The notes under the pieces: model-generated
Database searches by the model: none
What the model saw: only the letters and a program-made list of their open reading frames with translations
Told to the model about the DNA's origin: nothing
Part shown: positions 1-12,610 of the stretch, piece after piece
Numbering within the stretch: the first letter of the stretch is position 1
How the letters are laid out: every line of letters starts with the position of its first letter
Position numbers and translations under genes: made by a program
From: Chrysomallon squamiferum
Lineage: Eukaryota > Mollusca > Gastropoda > Neomphalida > Peltospiridae
Assembly (NCBI GenBank): GCA_012295275.1
Contig: CM022671.1
Coordinates: 2,337,878 to 2,399,877 of the forward strand
Reading direction: 5' to 3'
Length of the DNA stretch: 62,000 nucleotides

Positions 1-806
1 TTTATCCTACAAATTTACATGAATAATTTTAGTATGGATAATAAAATAATAATAATGATGATAATAATAACGATAATAATAAATATAATAATTATAATGA
101 TGATGATAATAAATAAATAAATAAATAAATAAATAAATGAGTTGAGCATTCAGAAAGGTTACAAAAATATAATTATGTATAAGTAAATGATAAGGAATAA
201 ATGAAAGAAAAGAAAACAGTGTGTGAAAACTGTCTTGTCGTCTGCTGCTAAAAGTATTAAATTTCTGTTTAATGCATCGTGATGAATGGCTTTTTCAATA
301 AAATATCACAATAACATAGTACAGCAACAACAACCCCAACAACAGCAATAGCAACAACTATTACTACTACTAAATAAATAAATAAATAAATAAAAATAAT
401 TTAATAATAGGATTTGAATTTAAGAATAAAATAACATTAGACGACAATTTTAACACGACTAATAGAACCGGTTTAATAATCTTCTTTGAATTCGCAAAAC
501 ACGAAAAAACTTCCTCTTTTATTTATTTAATTAGTCGTGAAAAATCACGTGATCTAAAAGTTATTACGTCAGCTATCAAATTACCATACATAATCACGTT
601 TCTTTAGTTAGAAATCTTTCTTCTCGTGGAATTACGACCACTGCAGTGTACAGAAATGACAGTTATTGAAACAATGAACAGTTTCTTTTTTTTTTTTCTT
701 CAATAAACAAATCTGATTATTAGCCTTGTATCAACATTCATAATATATCAACACAAAAAAAAAAAAGAAGAAGAATTGATGATAATAACAATAATAATAA
801 TAATAA

Positions 807-869
<63 letters not shown>

Positions 870-1000
870 AACAAGGATTTATATGTTTGCACAAAGATGA
901 TAGTTTATAAATCATGTCCTGAATATGTAGAGAGAACTTGTAAAACTGGAAATCGCTAACAGCAGCTTTAGTTATATAATTTGTTACTGTCAAAAGAAAA
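1..1000 (+). repeat. Dispersed duplicated block E, copy 1 (decayed)
   Basis: This AT-rich block shares long stretches with 55860-56800 in the same orientation, and with 47500-48330 and 21230-21440 on the opposite strand. Shared landmarks are the run around 235-290 that includes GTCTGCTGCTAA and TTTAATGCATCGTGATGAAT, and the segment near 600-660 that includes GTTAGAAATCTTTCTTCTCG. Relative to the 56-kb copy it lacks about 50 bases near 600, and the reading frame seen there is broken. Poly-(AAAT) runs fill 107-140, 365-395 and 807-870. I see no intact gene. It is a segmental-duplication fragment or an old mobile-element copy. Confidence 0.7.
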
Positions 1001-1735
1001 ATAACAAAACATTCAAATAATACTGATGATGATAATCATAAACGATACTAATAAAAATAATTATGATGATGATGATAATAATAATGTTAATAATCATTAT
1101 AATAATGAGATAATAAATAAGTTACTTTAGCATTTGGAAAGGATAGAAAAATGTATTTATAAATAAGTAAATGATAAGGAATGAATGAAAGAAAGGAAAA
1201 CAGAAACTGATGGGAATTAAAGATAAAAATAAATAAATAAGAAAGAGACTTTAATAGCAACACATTATTAGGTTTGTAACAGTCAAAATTATCTTGTTCA
1301 TTTAGTGTATGTATGCTTGTATATCTTCTACACATATACAACTTACTGTAGAAAAAAGTACAATCTTTCTTTAGTGAATTAACAGACTTATAAGCTAAAG
1401 CACACAAGACGTTAAGATTGTGTGTAGATTGTCTTTATATTGAGGCCAGAGAATCTATTAATTATTTCGTTTGGAGTAAAATATTTATTGTCGCTGGAAA
1501 ACCACATAAGTATATATGTACGTATGTATGTATGTATGTATATTAACATTATTTAACAAAGTGCGATAAATTATATATAAGAAAAATTATATTAATTAAA
1601 AATGTTAAACTTTCAATTATATTTTTTGAGAACGCATTAACATAATTAATGATTAAATAAATAAATAAATAAATAAATAAAATAAATTAATGAAAGAAAA
1701 GAATTTTTAAATGAAAAACTATAGAAAAAATACAG

Positions 1736-1769
<34 letters not shown>

Positions 1770-1794
1770 AAGATGAAGAAGGAAAAAGGTATCT
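1001..1794. other. Non-coding AT-rich spacer
   Basis: No exon-like segment was found. The stretch near 1530-1630 resembles 4405-4500 (shared ACATTATTTAACAAAGTGC), so part of it is duplicated. A poly-A run occupies about 1738-1767. Confidence 0.5.
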
Positions 1795-2640
1795 GTACTT
1801 CTATGTTTCAGTTATGTTTTTATCTCTAAATATCAAAAACTACAAACGAAACGAAAAAAAAAATACAGAAAGATAGGAGAAGGAGAATGGAAGGAAGGAT
1901 AGAAAACCCAAGGTAAACAGAAAAAAGGAAGATATCTTGTTTTGTATTGATATCACAGTTTATCTTCAAATACTCTCAGATACAACCAGTTATAAACAAA
2001 GCATATTACATTATAGAACACTTTGTTAATTTTCAGTTCCTTTTTTAATCACCTTTCAAAGTTTTGTCATGGACAAGTTTTGATACTATGTGTTTTAATT
2101 TATTTGGTTTATTTTTTCTCAGTGTATAATGTTATAGTCTTCTGGCCTCAGAAGTAATAATAATAATAATAATAATAATAATTTTAATAATAATAATAAT
2201 AATAATAATAATATTTTTTTTCTCTGCAAACTGATTGTTTCTGTTATTTGCTTATTTATATATGTCTTTTTCATTATTTTAATATGACGAACAACCAGTG
2301 TAATACATAAAATGAATGAGTGTTATATTGTTGTTGTTTGTTTGTTTGTTTGTGTTTTTTTTTTTTTTTTTATAATAATGTAGTTTTAATATATTTTACA
2401 CAAAATGAAGTAGCCAGTATTTTCATTTCAAATGAAACAACAATGTAATAAACTACATGTTCGTAAAATCAAGCTAGCAGAAGTGATATGTAAAAGTGTT
2501 AATTTTAATGCATAAAATATTGAAAGAGTTCACTGAGGATGTGTTAGTTATCTTTGATATGAATCTAGCCATAGACAGGGAGGTGTGTAGTCCACACTTT
2601 GATCAGTCAGTCTTGAAGAACTCGCAGGGTAGAGAGGGGA
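1795..2640. repeat. Segmental duplication A, left copy
   Basis: This matches 5580-6567 in direct orientation. Shared landmarks are ATCTCTAAATATCAAAAACT, then an (AAT)n run after GGCCTCAGAA, then AATAAACTACATGTTCGTAA, then ATAGACAGGGAGGT near the end. The right copy carries about 115 extra bases (roughly 6364-6480) that the left copy lacks. No coding content is recognised. Confidence 0.8.
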
Positions 2641-3183
2641 AGATGCATCATAGGAGCCTTGCTGTCTAATCACAGTCACAGTAATTACCTAGCAAAAAAC
2701 AATAAACCATCAATAAACCTGTTAATTAATAAGTAAAGACAATATTGGAAAGTTCGAAAAGACATTATAATCATCAAAGAATTCAGCATAGTTTAAGGAA
2801 ATATGATAGAAGAAATATAATAGTCAAGGAATTGAACTATTTTTATATTAAGAATTAATTTTAAAATGGCGTTATAAAGATTGCAAATACAGAAGTTATG
2901 ATAACGACGAAAACCTGAATTAGTAATTGTTACTTTCAATTCTGTTGTATTTTTTAATATTTTAGGAATTTCGAGTTAGTCTCCTCTAAACTCACTAAAC
3001 ATTGCTTGCATTTGCATTTTTCTGTGACCGAACGAGTCGAGAACTATTAATCAGGTCAGCCTTGTAAATTAATAAAAACTCTTGTAAATTAATAAAAACT
3101 CTTGTAAAGTAATAAAAATTCTTTATTCATTTTTTTATCTTTCTTTTTTTATCGCCTTTATATCTTTTTTTTATTATTATTTT

Positions 3184-3215
<32 letters not shown>

Positions 3216-4098
3216 CTTTCCTTATTTTATTTCTTCTAACTGATCTTTCTTGCTGTATTTTTTTTTATCATATTTGATACACACAAGTCAAATACATAGT
3301 AACCACTTTTTCATTCAAGCTATTTACATATATAAATGATTTTTTTATTCGACATTTTCTCCTTCCTTTTTCTTTACTTTTTTTTTTGTCTTGAAAATAG
3401 GTAAATGGTCAAATGAAAGTTTTTATGAATGTAATTTTTATTTTATTCTTATATTTATTTATCTACTGATGTACTTAATCAAATAAAACAAAAAAAACAT
3501 TCGTTACAACTCTTAGAAATTTTATATTTATTATAACATTAATAATATATCTATATATATACACACACACACACATACATACATACAAGTACTGGAATTC
3601 ATACTTGTAGCCTGTCACCTGCAGACGTTATTTATACATGGTAACGGTAACCAGCACTTACACAAAGGACCTTTTGTTAGGTGTTTCGTTACAGGACAGT
3701 TTGTGCATGTATACACTCAAGTAAAATGTCAGCGTTGGCTTCTTAAATAACTGGACGTTCGAGATATTAAAAACTAAGTAGATAAAAACTGTTAGTTAGT
3801 TAATCTGGTCACCCAATCGTCACTGCTACTGATCATTACTGAGACCATAGCGATGAATAGTTTTCTTATTCTGTTTCGTCAAGAGATACGCATTTAAACA
3901 TTAAACAGACAACAGGATTTTCTTAGAAAACTAAGTAATGAAAACAGTAACATGTTTAGGTGTTATATATATATATATATATAGATATATACGTACGGGG
4001 ATAAGATATTTGGATTAACATTATTATACTACTTACAAATATCTATTATTTCATCTATTTTATCCTCTTTGAATTTACTGTATTTCATGCCGTTTGTA

Positions 4099-4146
<48 letters not shown>

Positions 4147-4480
4147 AAAAGCTTAAACAAGCAAATTGTTTTTTTTTTTAAATACTGAGATATTTACCAG
4201 AATGAAGTCATTTTGGTCACTGTCTATAGAGCACTCAGTACATTCCTACACCTACTATTCATAGTTATTTATATATCTATTGTTAGTAATGTGAACCATG
4301 TAGACTGACAGAGCGATAAAAAGCTATCTAAACGTTTACTTCGAGGAACGGCGAAATTTCGTCTCAGTTTTGTTTGAAAGATATAAAATACTGAATTTAT
4401 TGAAGACTGGAATTTATAACATTATTTAACAAAGTGCCATAAATTATATAAAAGAAAAACTATATATTTTAATTACAAAT
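2641..4480. repeat. Non-coding block, partly an inverted copy of 26.8-27.9 kb
   Basis: From about 3590 to 3760 the sequence is the reverse complement of blocks at 19540-19690, 27560-27960 and 44870-45060; the shared run includes ACTTGTAGCCTGTCACCTGC. From about 4205 to 4410 it is the reverse complement of 26815-27000. Near 3010-3060 a short piece around GACCGAACGAGTCGAG is inverted relative to 45190-45260. An (ATT)n run lies at about 4101-4145. No gene was found. Confidence 0.65.
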
Positions 4481-4589
4481 ATTAAACTTTCTTTTGTTGT
4501 AATCTGTAAATATTAATTTTTGTTTATATATATGGACAACATATTACAATAATTGATTAATTAAATAAATAGTAATAATAATGTGTATT

Positions 4590-5207
4590 TTCTCTTCTTT
4601 TCTTTTTTATTATTATTTACTTGTTCAGTTTTTCTTTTGTTCTTTCATTTAGAACATAAATACACTTCTTATTCACTTACTTGTGAAGTGCTTAGATGTA
4701 GCAGAAAGTAGAAAAAAAGAAGAAAAGCATTTTCTTTGTAAAGAAAAAAGAAGAATGAAACCTGCAGTTTCACAATTTAACCAAAAATAAAAAAAAAAAC
4801 CACAAAAAAACTTAGATTTATGAATAATTTTGGAATGTTCTAAAGTAGATTGCTTTAGCATTGTTAAATTGCTGTTATTTAAAGTAAATAGAAAATCACT
4901 GGTAATATTATTAACATCTACGTAACACTCTGTGTACTGTGTAGTTATCTAAAGATATTCACTCGTGTGAAATGTGAGTCATTTTATACAACTTATATAT
5001 TACCGTGAAAGGTACATGCAAAGGATTTTGTTTCGCTCTACCCAATATAGACCTTCCTGACTTATAGCTCAGATTAACAATTCTCGGTAAAAAGTATTTT
5101 CTGAGGACTCCTTGGAGTTTATCTAGAAAAGGCTGTATCTATTTCCTTATCAATGATCTTGTTATTTTAGTTTATGACTTAACTGGGTGACTGTGGGGCT
5201 AAAAATC
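4590..5207 (+). repeat. Duplicated 5' flank of type-A receptor gene
   Basis: This matches 29540-30070, and its last part matches 50400-50528, in the same orientation. Shared runs include CACTTACTTGTGAAGTGCTT and GTGTGAAATGTGAGTCATTT. In the 50-kb copy the flank leads straight into a signal-peptide exon, so this block is probably the upstream or 5' untranslated region of the orphan exon at 5208-5253. No TATA element was assigned. Confidence 0.6.
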
Positions 5208-5252
5208 ATGCTGCGTCTTCTTCTTATAATACTATTCTGCTTCTTGATAGAA

Positions 5253-5253
<1 letters not shown>
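5208..5253 (+). pseudogene. Orphan type-A signal-peptide exon
   Basis: The ATG at 5208 opens MLRLLLIILFCFLIEG, a strongly hydrophobic leader, and the exon ends in phase 1 at a donor (GAAG/GTAATA). It is homologous to exon 1 of the gene at 50529. That copy begins five codons earlier at ATGGGG; here that codon reads GTG. Immediately after the donor lies an (AAT)n run, then duplicated non-coding DNA. No EGF-like exon follows in the next 20 kb on this strand. It is therefore a truncated gene fragment, unless it splices to something very distant. The leader itself is undamaged. Confidence 0.6.

Positions 5254-5310
<57 letters not shown>
5254..5310 (+). repeat. (AAT)n microsatellite
   Basis: A near-perfect AAT repeat begins directly at the donor of the orphan exon. 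The homologous place in the 50-kb gene is an (AGT)n repeat. Confidence 0.85.
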
Positions 5311-5312
<2 letters not shown>

Positions 5313-5579
5313 AACAAACAACACACAGTTACAAACAAATTACATTAAAAAAACAGAAAAAGGAACACAACCACATGCAAACTCTAAAAAATATATTTAG
5401 AAATAATGTACATGAAGAAAGTGAAATAAATAAATAAATAAATAAATAAAAAGCAATGAATGACGGAAAAGAAAACTTAAAAATGAAGATATGAGAAAGA
5501 AAAAGATAAAAGAAAAGAAAAAAGAAAATAAAAATTAGTGAAAGAAAGAAAGATGGGTTAAGAAGGAAGACGTAGTCTA

Positions 5580-6035
5580 TCTGTACTTCTATGGTTCAGT
5601 TATGTTTTTATCTCTAAATATCAAAAACTACAAACGAAACAAAACAAAGAAAAAATGAAAAAAAGAAAAGAAAAAAGAATACAAAAAAGAGAATAAGAAA
5701 TACAGAAAGAAAGGAGAAGGAGAATGGAAGTAAGGATAGAAAACCGAAGGTAAACAGAAAAAAGGAAGATTTTGTATTGATATCACAGTTTATCTTGTTA
5801 TACAAACGCGGGCTGTTCAGTTACAATTCCATTTTATGTTATATTTTCTTTATGACGAATACTCTCACAGACACAGTTACAACAATGAATATTACATTAT
5901 AGAACAGTTTCTCTTTTATCAAAGTTCCTGTTTTAATCAACTTTGCAAGATTTGTCATGGACAATTTTCATACTTTCAATGCTTTATCTTGTTTATTTTT
6001 CTGCATATAAAGTGTTATAGTCTCTTGGCCTCAGA

Positions 6036-6081
<46 letters not shown>

Positions 6082-6567
6082 TTTTTCTCTGTAAACTGAT
6101 TGATTCGTTATTTGCTTATTTATATACGTCTTTTTCATTATTTTAATATGACGAACAACCAGTGTGATACATATGATTTTTTATTTATTTATATAATAAT
6201 GTAGTTTTAATATATTTTACACAAAATGAAGTAGCCAGCATTTTCATTTCAAATGAAACAACAATGTAATAAACTACATGTTCGTAAAATCAAGCTAGCA
6301 GAAGTGATATCTAAAAGTGTTATTTTTAATGCATAAAATATTGAAAGAGTTCACTGAGGATGCGTGTCAAACAGGTAATTATACGGTAATTTTAAATGTA
6401 CCACCGCACTTATCTCCCTCTAAAAGAAATTAAGGATGGCAGAAGAAAGACGCACTTTTAAATTTTAAATGTTTTGTTAGCAGCCTGTTATCTCTGATAT
6501 GAATCTAGACATAGACAGGGAGGTATGTAGTCCACACTTTGATCAGTCCGTCTTGAAGAACTTGCAG
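5580..6567. repeat. Segmental duplication A, right copy
   Basis: Direct repeat of 1795-2640 with the same order of landmarks, including an (AAT)n run at about 6037-6079. It carries an extra ~115 bases near 6364-6480. No coding content is recognised. Confidence 0.8.
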
Positions 6568-6960
6568 GTATTTGTCAAATGTATTTAATCAAATGTTCGC
6601 TGTTTTTGATTCACATAGTAACTGATAGTTCATAGAAATATTATTATTATACAGGTAAAACTGGCCAACAAATTTATTTAGCACATTTATTAACATTTTG
6701 AAACATAAACATGATGACAAATAATAATAATAATAATAATAATATAAACCCATTAACCTGTTTTCTGATGAAACTGGTTTATCCAATGTCATGATTTATT
6801 AAATAACTAAATGGTTATATACATATTTTACAGTTGTCATATTTTCTTATTAATATTTATAAATATGTGTCACATTTTTCAAAGTATCCAGCTTTTCATA
6901 CATATACACACAACATCAAAATTAGCAAACTAATGTTATTTATTGTGATGACATTTATTT

Positions 6961-9900
6961 TTAATTTCTTCGTATTTCTGTTTTCTTTGATTTCTTCTTT
7001 CCCAGCTTTAGTGGACCCAAAAGTTTGAAAGCACTCCTGAAGTAAACCAAGACAAATAATAAACTTAGAATTTAAATTAATTAATTTATCTGACTTACAT
7101 CTATACTTTTCATTATCGTTACAAATATGAATAAAAATAATAATCAACTGCTTAAGCATTAAACATGAAATAACCAAATGGCAACTGTACACAGCTGAAA
7201 CAATAACTTTAAAGTTTCTAACCTATTTTAAGTTATTTAAATCTTTCCAACATCAAAAATCGTGTAAATTAGAAACTTTCAAAGTAAAGATAAATAGACT
7301 GGTAAGAAATTCATATTACCATTCAGTAATGACAAGACAAGTTTCTATAACACAGTCTGAAGTTAGCTATCTCCATTACAAATGCAGATAATAAATTAGT
7401 ACACTGTGGGTTTCACAACAAAAATAATTTAATATTAAAACAATGATACTACTAGTAATAGTACCTATTACTGAATATCATTTAAAATGTGTAATTTCCA
7501 AGAACAAATCTTGACTGGAATCCAGTTAGTTAAGTATACTTTTTGTTCTGAATACATTATGATTAGTAATACAAACAATCAGAATTATATACAATTGGCA
7601 ATGGTTTATTTCTGTAAATTTATACTGGGATCAAGCAGGAAAATCCACTGAAAATAAACAAGAGTAACAACACCTAAACTTTTAACTATTAATAATTAAT
7701 GATATTTGATGTCAAACACGAGTTTTTGCATATTCAAGACATTCAATACTGAAGACAGTAAAATATTATTAATATTTAGTTATTAGGAGCAGTTACACTT
7801 CAAATACATGGAACAACAACAACACAAAGACAGTTACAAAGCAGAAAAACTATCATATCCTGCAGAACTTACCAAGAGGTACTGAAAAAGTCCTGCCATT
7901 TGTGGAATCTCTAAATATGTACCTCCTGTTATGTCACAAGCCTTGTAAACTAAATCAGCTAAAAATACAAAACATTAAGTTTTCAGTTCTGTATTCTTAA
8001 AATGATTATTTTTTTTTTTTTACATATTTATCATATACACTGTTAAATAGATAACATAGTTTACCAGGTGTAATTCCAAAATTTAAACTGATGACTCTCT
8101 TGTTAGTTTTTTCTTTTTATAAATAATTATGAAAACAATTTATTTATTACTATTATTTTTTATATCAGGAACTGAGGAAGGAAAGGTTATTAAAAAATAT
8201 ATTTTTTACAAATAAATGGGTAATTGTAACAGACCTGTTGAAGTAATCCTGATTCATTATCGAGAACACAAGCATCAACAAAAACATTCTGAAACAGAAA
8301 AATAAATAGTAATTAAAAAATCATTTAAATTTTTAAAATACATTTACCATTGAATTAGGCTAAAGAAGATTCCTTAGATGAACCATTATCCCTCTGGCCT
8401 ACAAGTTGTATATTGAGCTATAAATCTCCACAAACAGTATCAGGGGAAAATAACAAAAAAAAAACATCTTCAGTTATATTTCCACAGTTACATTCAAATT
8501 ATTTAATAAAAATATGTTTAGTACAAGTGATATTAGTTTAGAATGGGAAAAAGTGTATTATATTTCAGACCTGCGTTCAAATTGCTGAACTACTGATTAA
8601 CAAGCTAAAACTTGCCTGTTTCTGTGCAGTCAAACCATCGTTCAAAGAGTTCATATACAGAGTACTATTGTCTTCAGAACCTTTGATTACCTAAAAACAG
8701 AGAAACGTATATTTAAACTTACAATATGCAGCATAGACAATTTGAACAGAAAAACAATATGTAACATTTTTACTTACTAAAAATAAAGTTAACTTTTTCA
8801 TTATCAATAACACAAAATTTTATTATACTTGATTAAACAATTAAATTACATACATATTTCTAAATATTCTTCCAGTCTGGCAATGAGATATAAATAAAAA
8901 CACCAACATGCAGACAGAGATTAAAATCAGGAAACAGTAAGTGTAATAAATATTTTATGTAGGCAAGTATATATAAACAAATATAAATATGCTTGTGAAA
9001 ATGTTTATTTCATTTACCAAAATCCTTGCAGACAGTGTCTGATCAAATGAACCTTCTTTCTCCATTCTGTGAATATCTTAAATTACAGTTAGGGAAACAC
9101 AGAAATAGTACAACCTCTTCAAATAACAGATCAGTGAAACCTAATCTGTAAACACATTTTGTGAATTTCCAAGTTTCTTTTTTATTATACATCATGATCT
9201 TTGGTAATCCAGTTTTTGCTATATTGTGTCAGTTATCGTCTATTTTTTTTCTTCTGTTCTTTATGTCTGATAACCAGCTGTACTAAAAAATTGTCCATGG
9301 TTGTGTGACAAGAAAGAAATAATATTTTCTTAATTCACAATATTTAAAATTAGAATTCAGAAGAATTTCAATGAAGAGGATAGAGCACAATGCCATTGAC
9401 ATAGCTCCAGCAGTCAATGAATCAGGAAAGAGTTCACTTTCCAAACCTAAATTATTTATAAATACAAATAAGTAAATAAAATATTTCCAGATTTGCTCAT
9501 TGATTGATTACAGATAAAACAGTACATTATCTATCCCTTGCTTGTAACCATAAATTATACATGCTTAATACATACTTAAATTTAAAAGTTCTAACACCCA
9601 AAACCCATTTTAACTGCATACAGACACACAATCACAACTGTACAATATAGTGTCCATGAGTTTATTTTATAGAAAACAATTTCCACCAAATTAGTCAGTC
9701 AGAATACAGTGTTCTCTGATTAAAAAGACATCATTAATTTTAAGTTTTAATTTGATCTGTTCCTAAATTTGTTGATGAATTTAACAAGACAAAGTGGTTT
9801 CATGTATTAATTTATCTGATTTTCTTTTTCAAATTAAAAAGTTGCACTATCCTAAGTTTTATCTAACAGCTCAATTTTTACAGTGAAAGTGGTTCTATTA

Positions 9901-10864
9901 AGAATAGAAATATTATAATTATTAATATGCCATGGTTCTGGGCTTAACGGTTAACTCCACACATCCAACTATAATAAAGACTTACTGCTAATAACAAGTT
10001 TTTTCATCTCTGACTGAAGGTAGCCATCCACCAGACCAAATAACTCATACTTTCCATCATTAGCCATATCTGCAGGACTGTTGCCTTGTCCACTGTGTGT
10101 TGTATCATGTTTTGGATACAAGAACTGATTGAAATATTATATTTTTTTAGCAGTATGAAAGTATACTTCATGCTTCATGTTTTCAAAAATAGGTAAAAAT
10201 ATCCAAATGAAATGATCAGTTGTAAATATCAGATGTTACTAATGAGTATTAGATATATCACAATGACATTGACTGCATTCCAAAGGTAGAACACAACATA
10301 TCTCAATATATATAACATTTAGTTGCCTAATTGTAAAATAATAAATAAAAAGTAAACAAAACACGGTCATGAAAAAATAGCAAAACAAATACTAAAAATA
10401 TAATTTAATTTAAAGCCATACCACATGTATTTCTCATGTATATCCAAGAATAAATATAATGGAATGGTTTCCTTTGTTGAATTATAAAGCAAATAATAAA
10501 ATCTGGATACAGAAATGGTCTGAATTTATAATAAATTCACATATATGATATAAAAAAGTTTAAAAAGAATATATATATAAACTAACATATTTGTATACTT
10601 ATTTTCTAAGTGTATTTAGAAATAACCAACCTTTAATGGTTAATACTACTGAAAATACTAAATAGCAGAGCATTGTTCCTAAGTCATATTTATACAATAA
10701 TAAATTATCTGTTCCTTTAATCATATATTAAATTATTTAGTTGTTTGTTAGTATAAACTCACCTCTGATTGCTGTGTGCTGCTTTCACAGCAAGTTTATT
10801 TTCACGACTGAGCATAAGGTGAGAATTTGCAAATACCATGACAGCATCCATGCACTTTGAAAGA
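6961..10864 (-). pseudogene. GTF2H3: GTF2H3-like (TFIIH p34 subunit), degenerate multi-exon copy
   Basis: The parent family is the p34/Tfb4 subunit of TFIIH, a nuclear complex for transcription initiation and nucleotide-excision repair. Minus-strand exons that read as this family are 10763-10864 ([15 protein letters not shown]), 9986-10124 (FLYP, NDGKYEL), 9384-9446 (LTAGAMSMALC), 9018-9076 (IHRMEKE, ARIL), 8616-8690 (VIKGSED, TAQKQ), 8235-8288 (VDACVLDNESGLLQQ), 7873-7941 (ACDITGGTYLEIPQM), 7626-7647 (WIFLLDP) and 6961-7036 (SAFKLLGPLKLGKKK, then stop). Junction phases agree for most of the chain. Three defects stand out: one base is missing at the 10763 to 10124 junction, no N-terminal exon is seen, and the zinc-binding exon (CFCH...CxxC) is absent or unreadable between 7037 and 7625. 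The called exons contain no stop. I infer a decayed duplicate; assembly error in a live gene is the alternative. Confidence 0.75.
9077..9383 (-). other. Probable U12-type (minor) intron in the GTF2H3-like locus
   Basis: The 3' end carries TTCCCTAAC about 11 bases before the acceptor AAG, a close match to the minor-spliceosome branch-point consensus. The 5' end reads TATCCTC at the positions where the U12 donor has TATCCTT, but the first base is C instead of G or A. The flanking exons join in frame only at this position: TGC T / AT ATT CAC gives C-Y-I-H, the family sequence. The C is either a disabling mutation, a sequencing error or a rare terminal dinucleotide. Confidence 0.5.
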
Positions 10865-12610
10865 CTAATCTCCAAAAACAATACAAAAACTACCATATTA
10901 CATGTATTAGTAGGTCCACATATTAATTTTATACTATTAATTATAATACAATGTGTATGATTACAGTGTTGTTGTTTTGTGTTTTTGGGGGATATACATG
11001 CCTACTTTTACTGAAACAAAAATTAAAATATCAGTGACAGTTACCTTTCACCTTCTTTGTTACGTTATAAATATATTTCTTACTTTATATATGGAAATAT
11101 ATAATTTTATTTTATACCTTTCCAGTTTCCATATAGAAGACTGCTGATATTTTTATCTATAATATAATATTTAGCACATACAAGTATTTAATAGAAAAAA
11201 ACAACAACAATTTGATATTTAATAATACCACTATTAAACAAAACCACATTTGATTTTTTATTAATCAGCTGTGCTGCTGAATTATTATTATACATGTCAT
11301 TTTTAAAAACAAAAGATAAATAAATAAATATAACAATAAATTGAATAATTACTTTTAAGAAAGTGGACCTGAATAGAATGTCCAATAAATAATTTACAGA
11401 TAAAAGTATATTTTAAAAACAATACAGTGAATACTTATTTATTTTTATATTTTATTATTCTATTATAAAAAAAAAATGTAGAATGTAATTTTAAAAAGCT
11501 GTTTCTGTTAAACTTAAATAAAGAAACAAAAAATATATATTGAAGCATACCGCCCATAATTAACAGTTATATCTGCTTAATGAAATGTAACCAAAACTTC
11601 TTTTTTGTGCCTAGTTTATTTACTGCAAAATCACTTCTGCCAGAGAAACGGAACAAAACGCTATCAACTGGCATCTTGTCATTTGTTAATCTACATGGAC
11701 AGCGTAACAGTGACTAAATAGGGGACATAACTCTCTCCCTGCTTCCTGACGAAACCACCATCTGTAAGATTGTTTAGTTCGGATAAAAAACTAAACACCG
11801 TTGAACATGAATAGGGAAGGTATAACATGCATTTTAAAAACAATATTTTTATATTTTGTATCGATATTACAGCAAGAAAAAAAAATCATATATATATATA
11901 AAAATAAATTATACAGAGTGAAAACTTTCAGAAGTGAAACAAAAATAATTAAGAATCGTAGGGCTGTTGTTTATTGTAACTCTGATACTGATAAGTTAGT
12001 TAGATCAATTATTATTATAAATAATATAATATATTAATATTTATTAGTCATTTACGATGTCCTGTAAGTTGTACAATTATAAAATCACAGAAATGCTTTT
12101 ATAAAATATGCTCAATGTTTTCACACAAAACAAACCTAACATAACGTTCATATTCACTGTTCATCTGTTCTTTACTTCCTGTTCATTCTGTTCTTTGAGG
12201 AGTATGCTGTAATGTTGCTGTATGCAATGCTGTATATACAGTTTGACCGCAAGTATTATAATACAGAATATCATGCTGCGGTCCTCTTCTGTTTAATGTA
12301 ATTAAATCGTATAAACAGTTTTATTAGCAGTATTTGTACAAGATTATCCATCAATAATATGATTTTTGTCAGTTTTAAAAATTTTCACCATATTTTGTTG
12401 GAGGCTAAGGTCTGTTTTGCTCTAATTCTCCAATGCATTTTGTTTCTCTATTAATTTCTTTAATGGCACATAGCATCATTAAAACACTGTATGTACAGAA
12501 TATAATTATGTGCTAATATTATGGTTACATTAGATAACGAATTAGAGTAGATTATTGGCACAGTTGTTACATTAGTCTATTTCTTTTGGAATTTTTTTTT
12601 CATTGACAAG
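10865..12610. other. Divergent intergenic region between GTF2H3-like and EIF2B1-like
   Basis: This ~1.7 kb separates the two head-to-head genes and should contain their first exons and shared promoter. I could not recognise either N-terminal exon or a CpG-rich promoter here. It is AT-rich, with short A and TA runs. Confidence 0.5.

Noticed and set aside
7037-7400. Zinc-binding exon of GTF2H3 (fragments like CYRNLSCHY and LCTVAIWLF on the minus strand)
   Set aside because: The resemblance is short, interrupted by stops and lacks the CxxC spacing; not strong enough to call as an exon.
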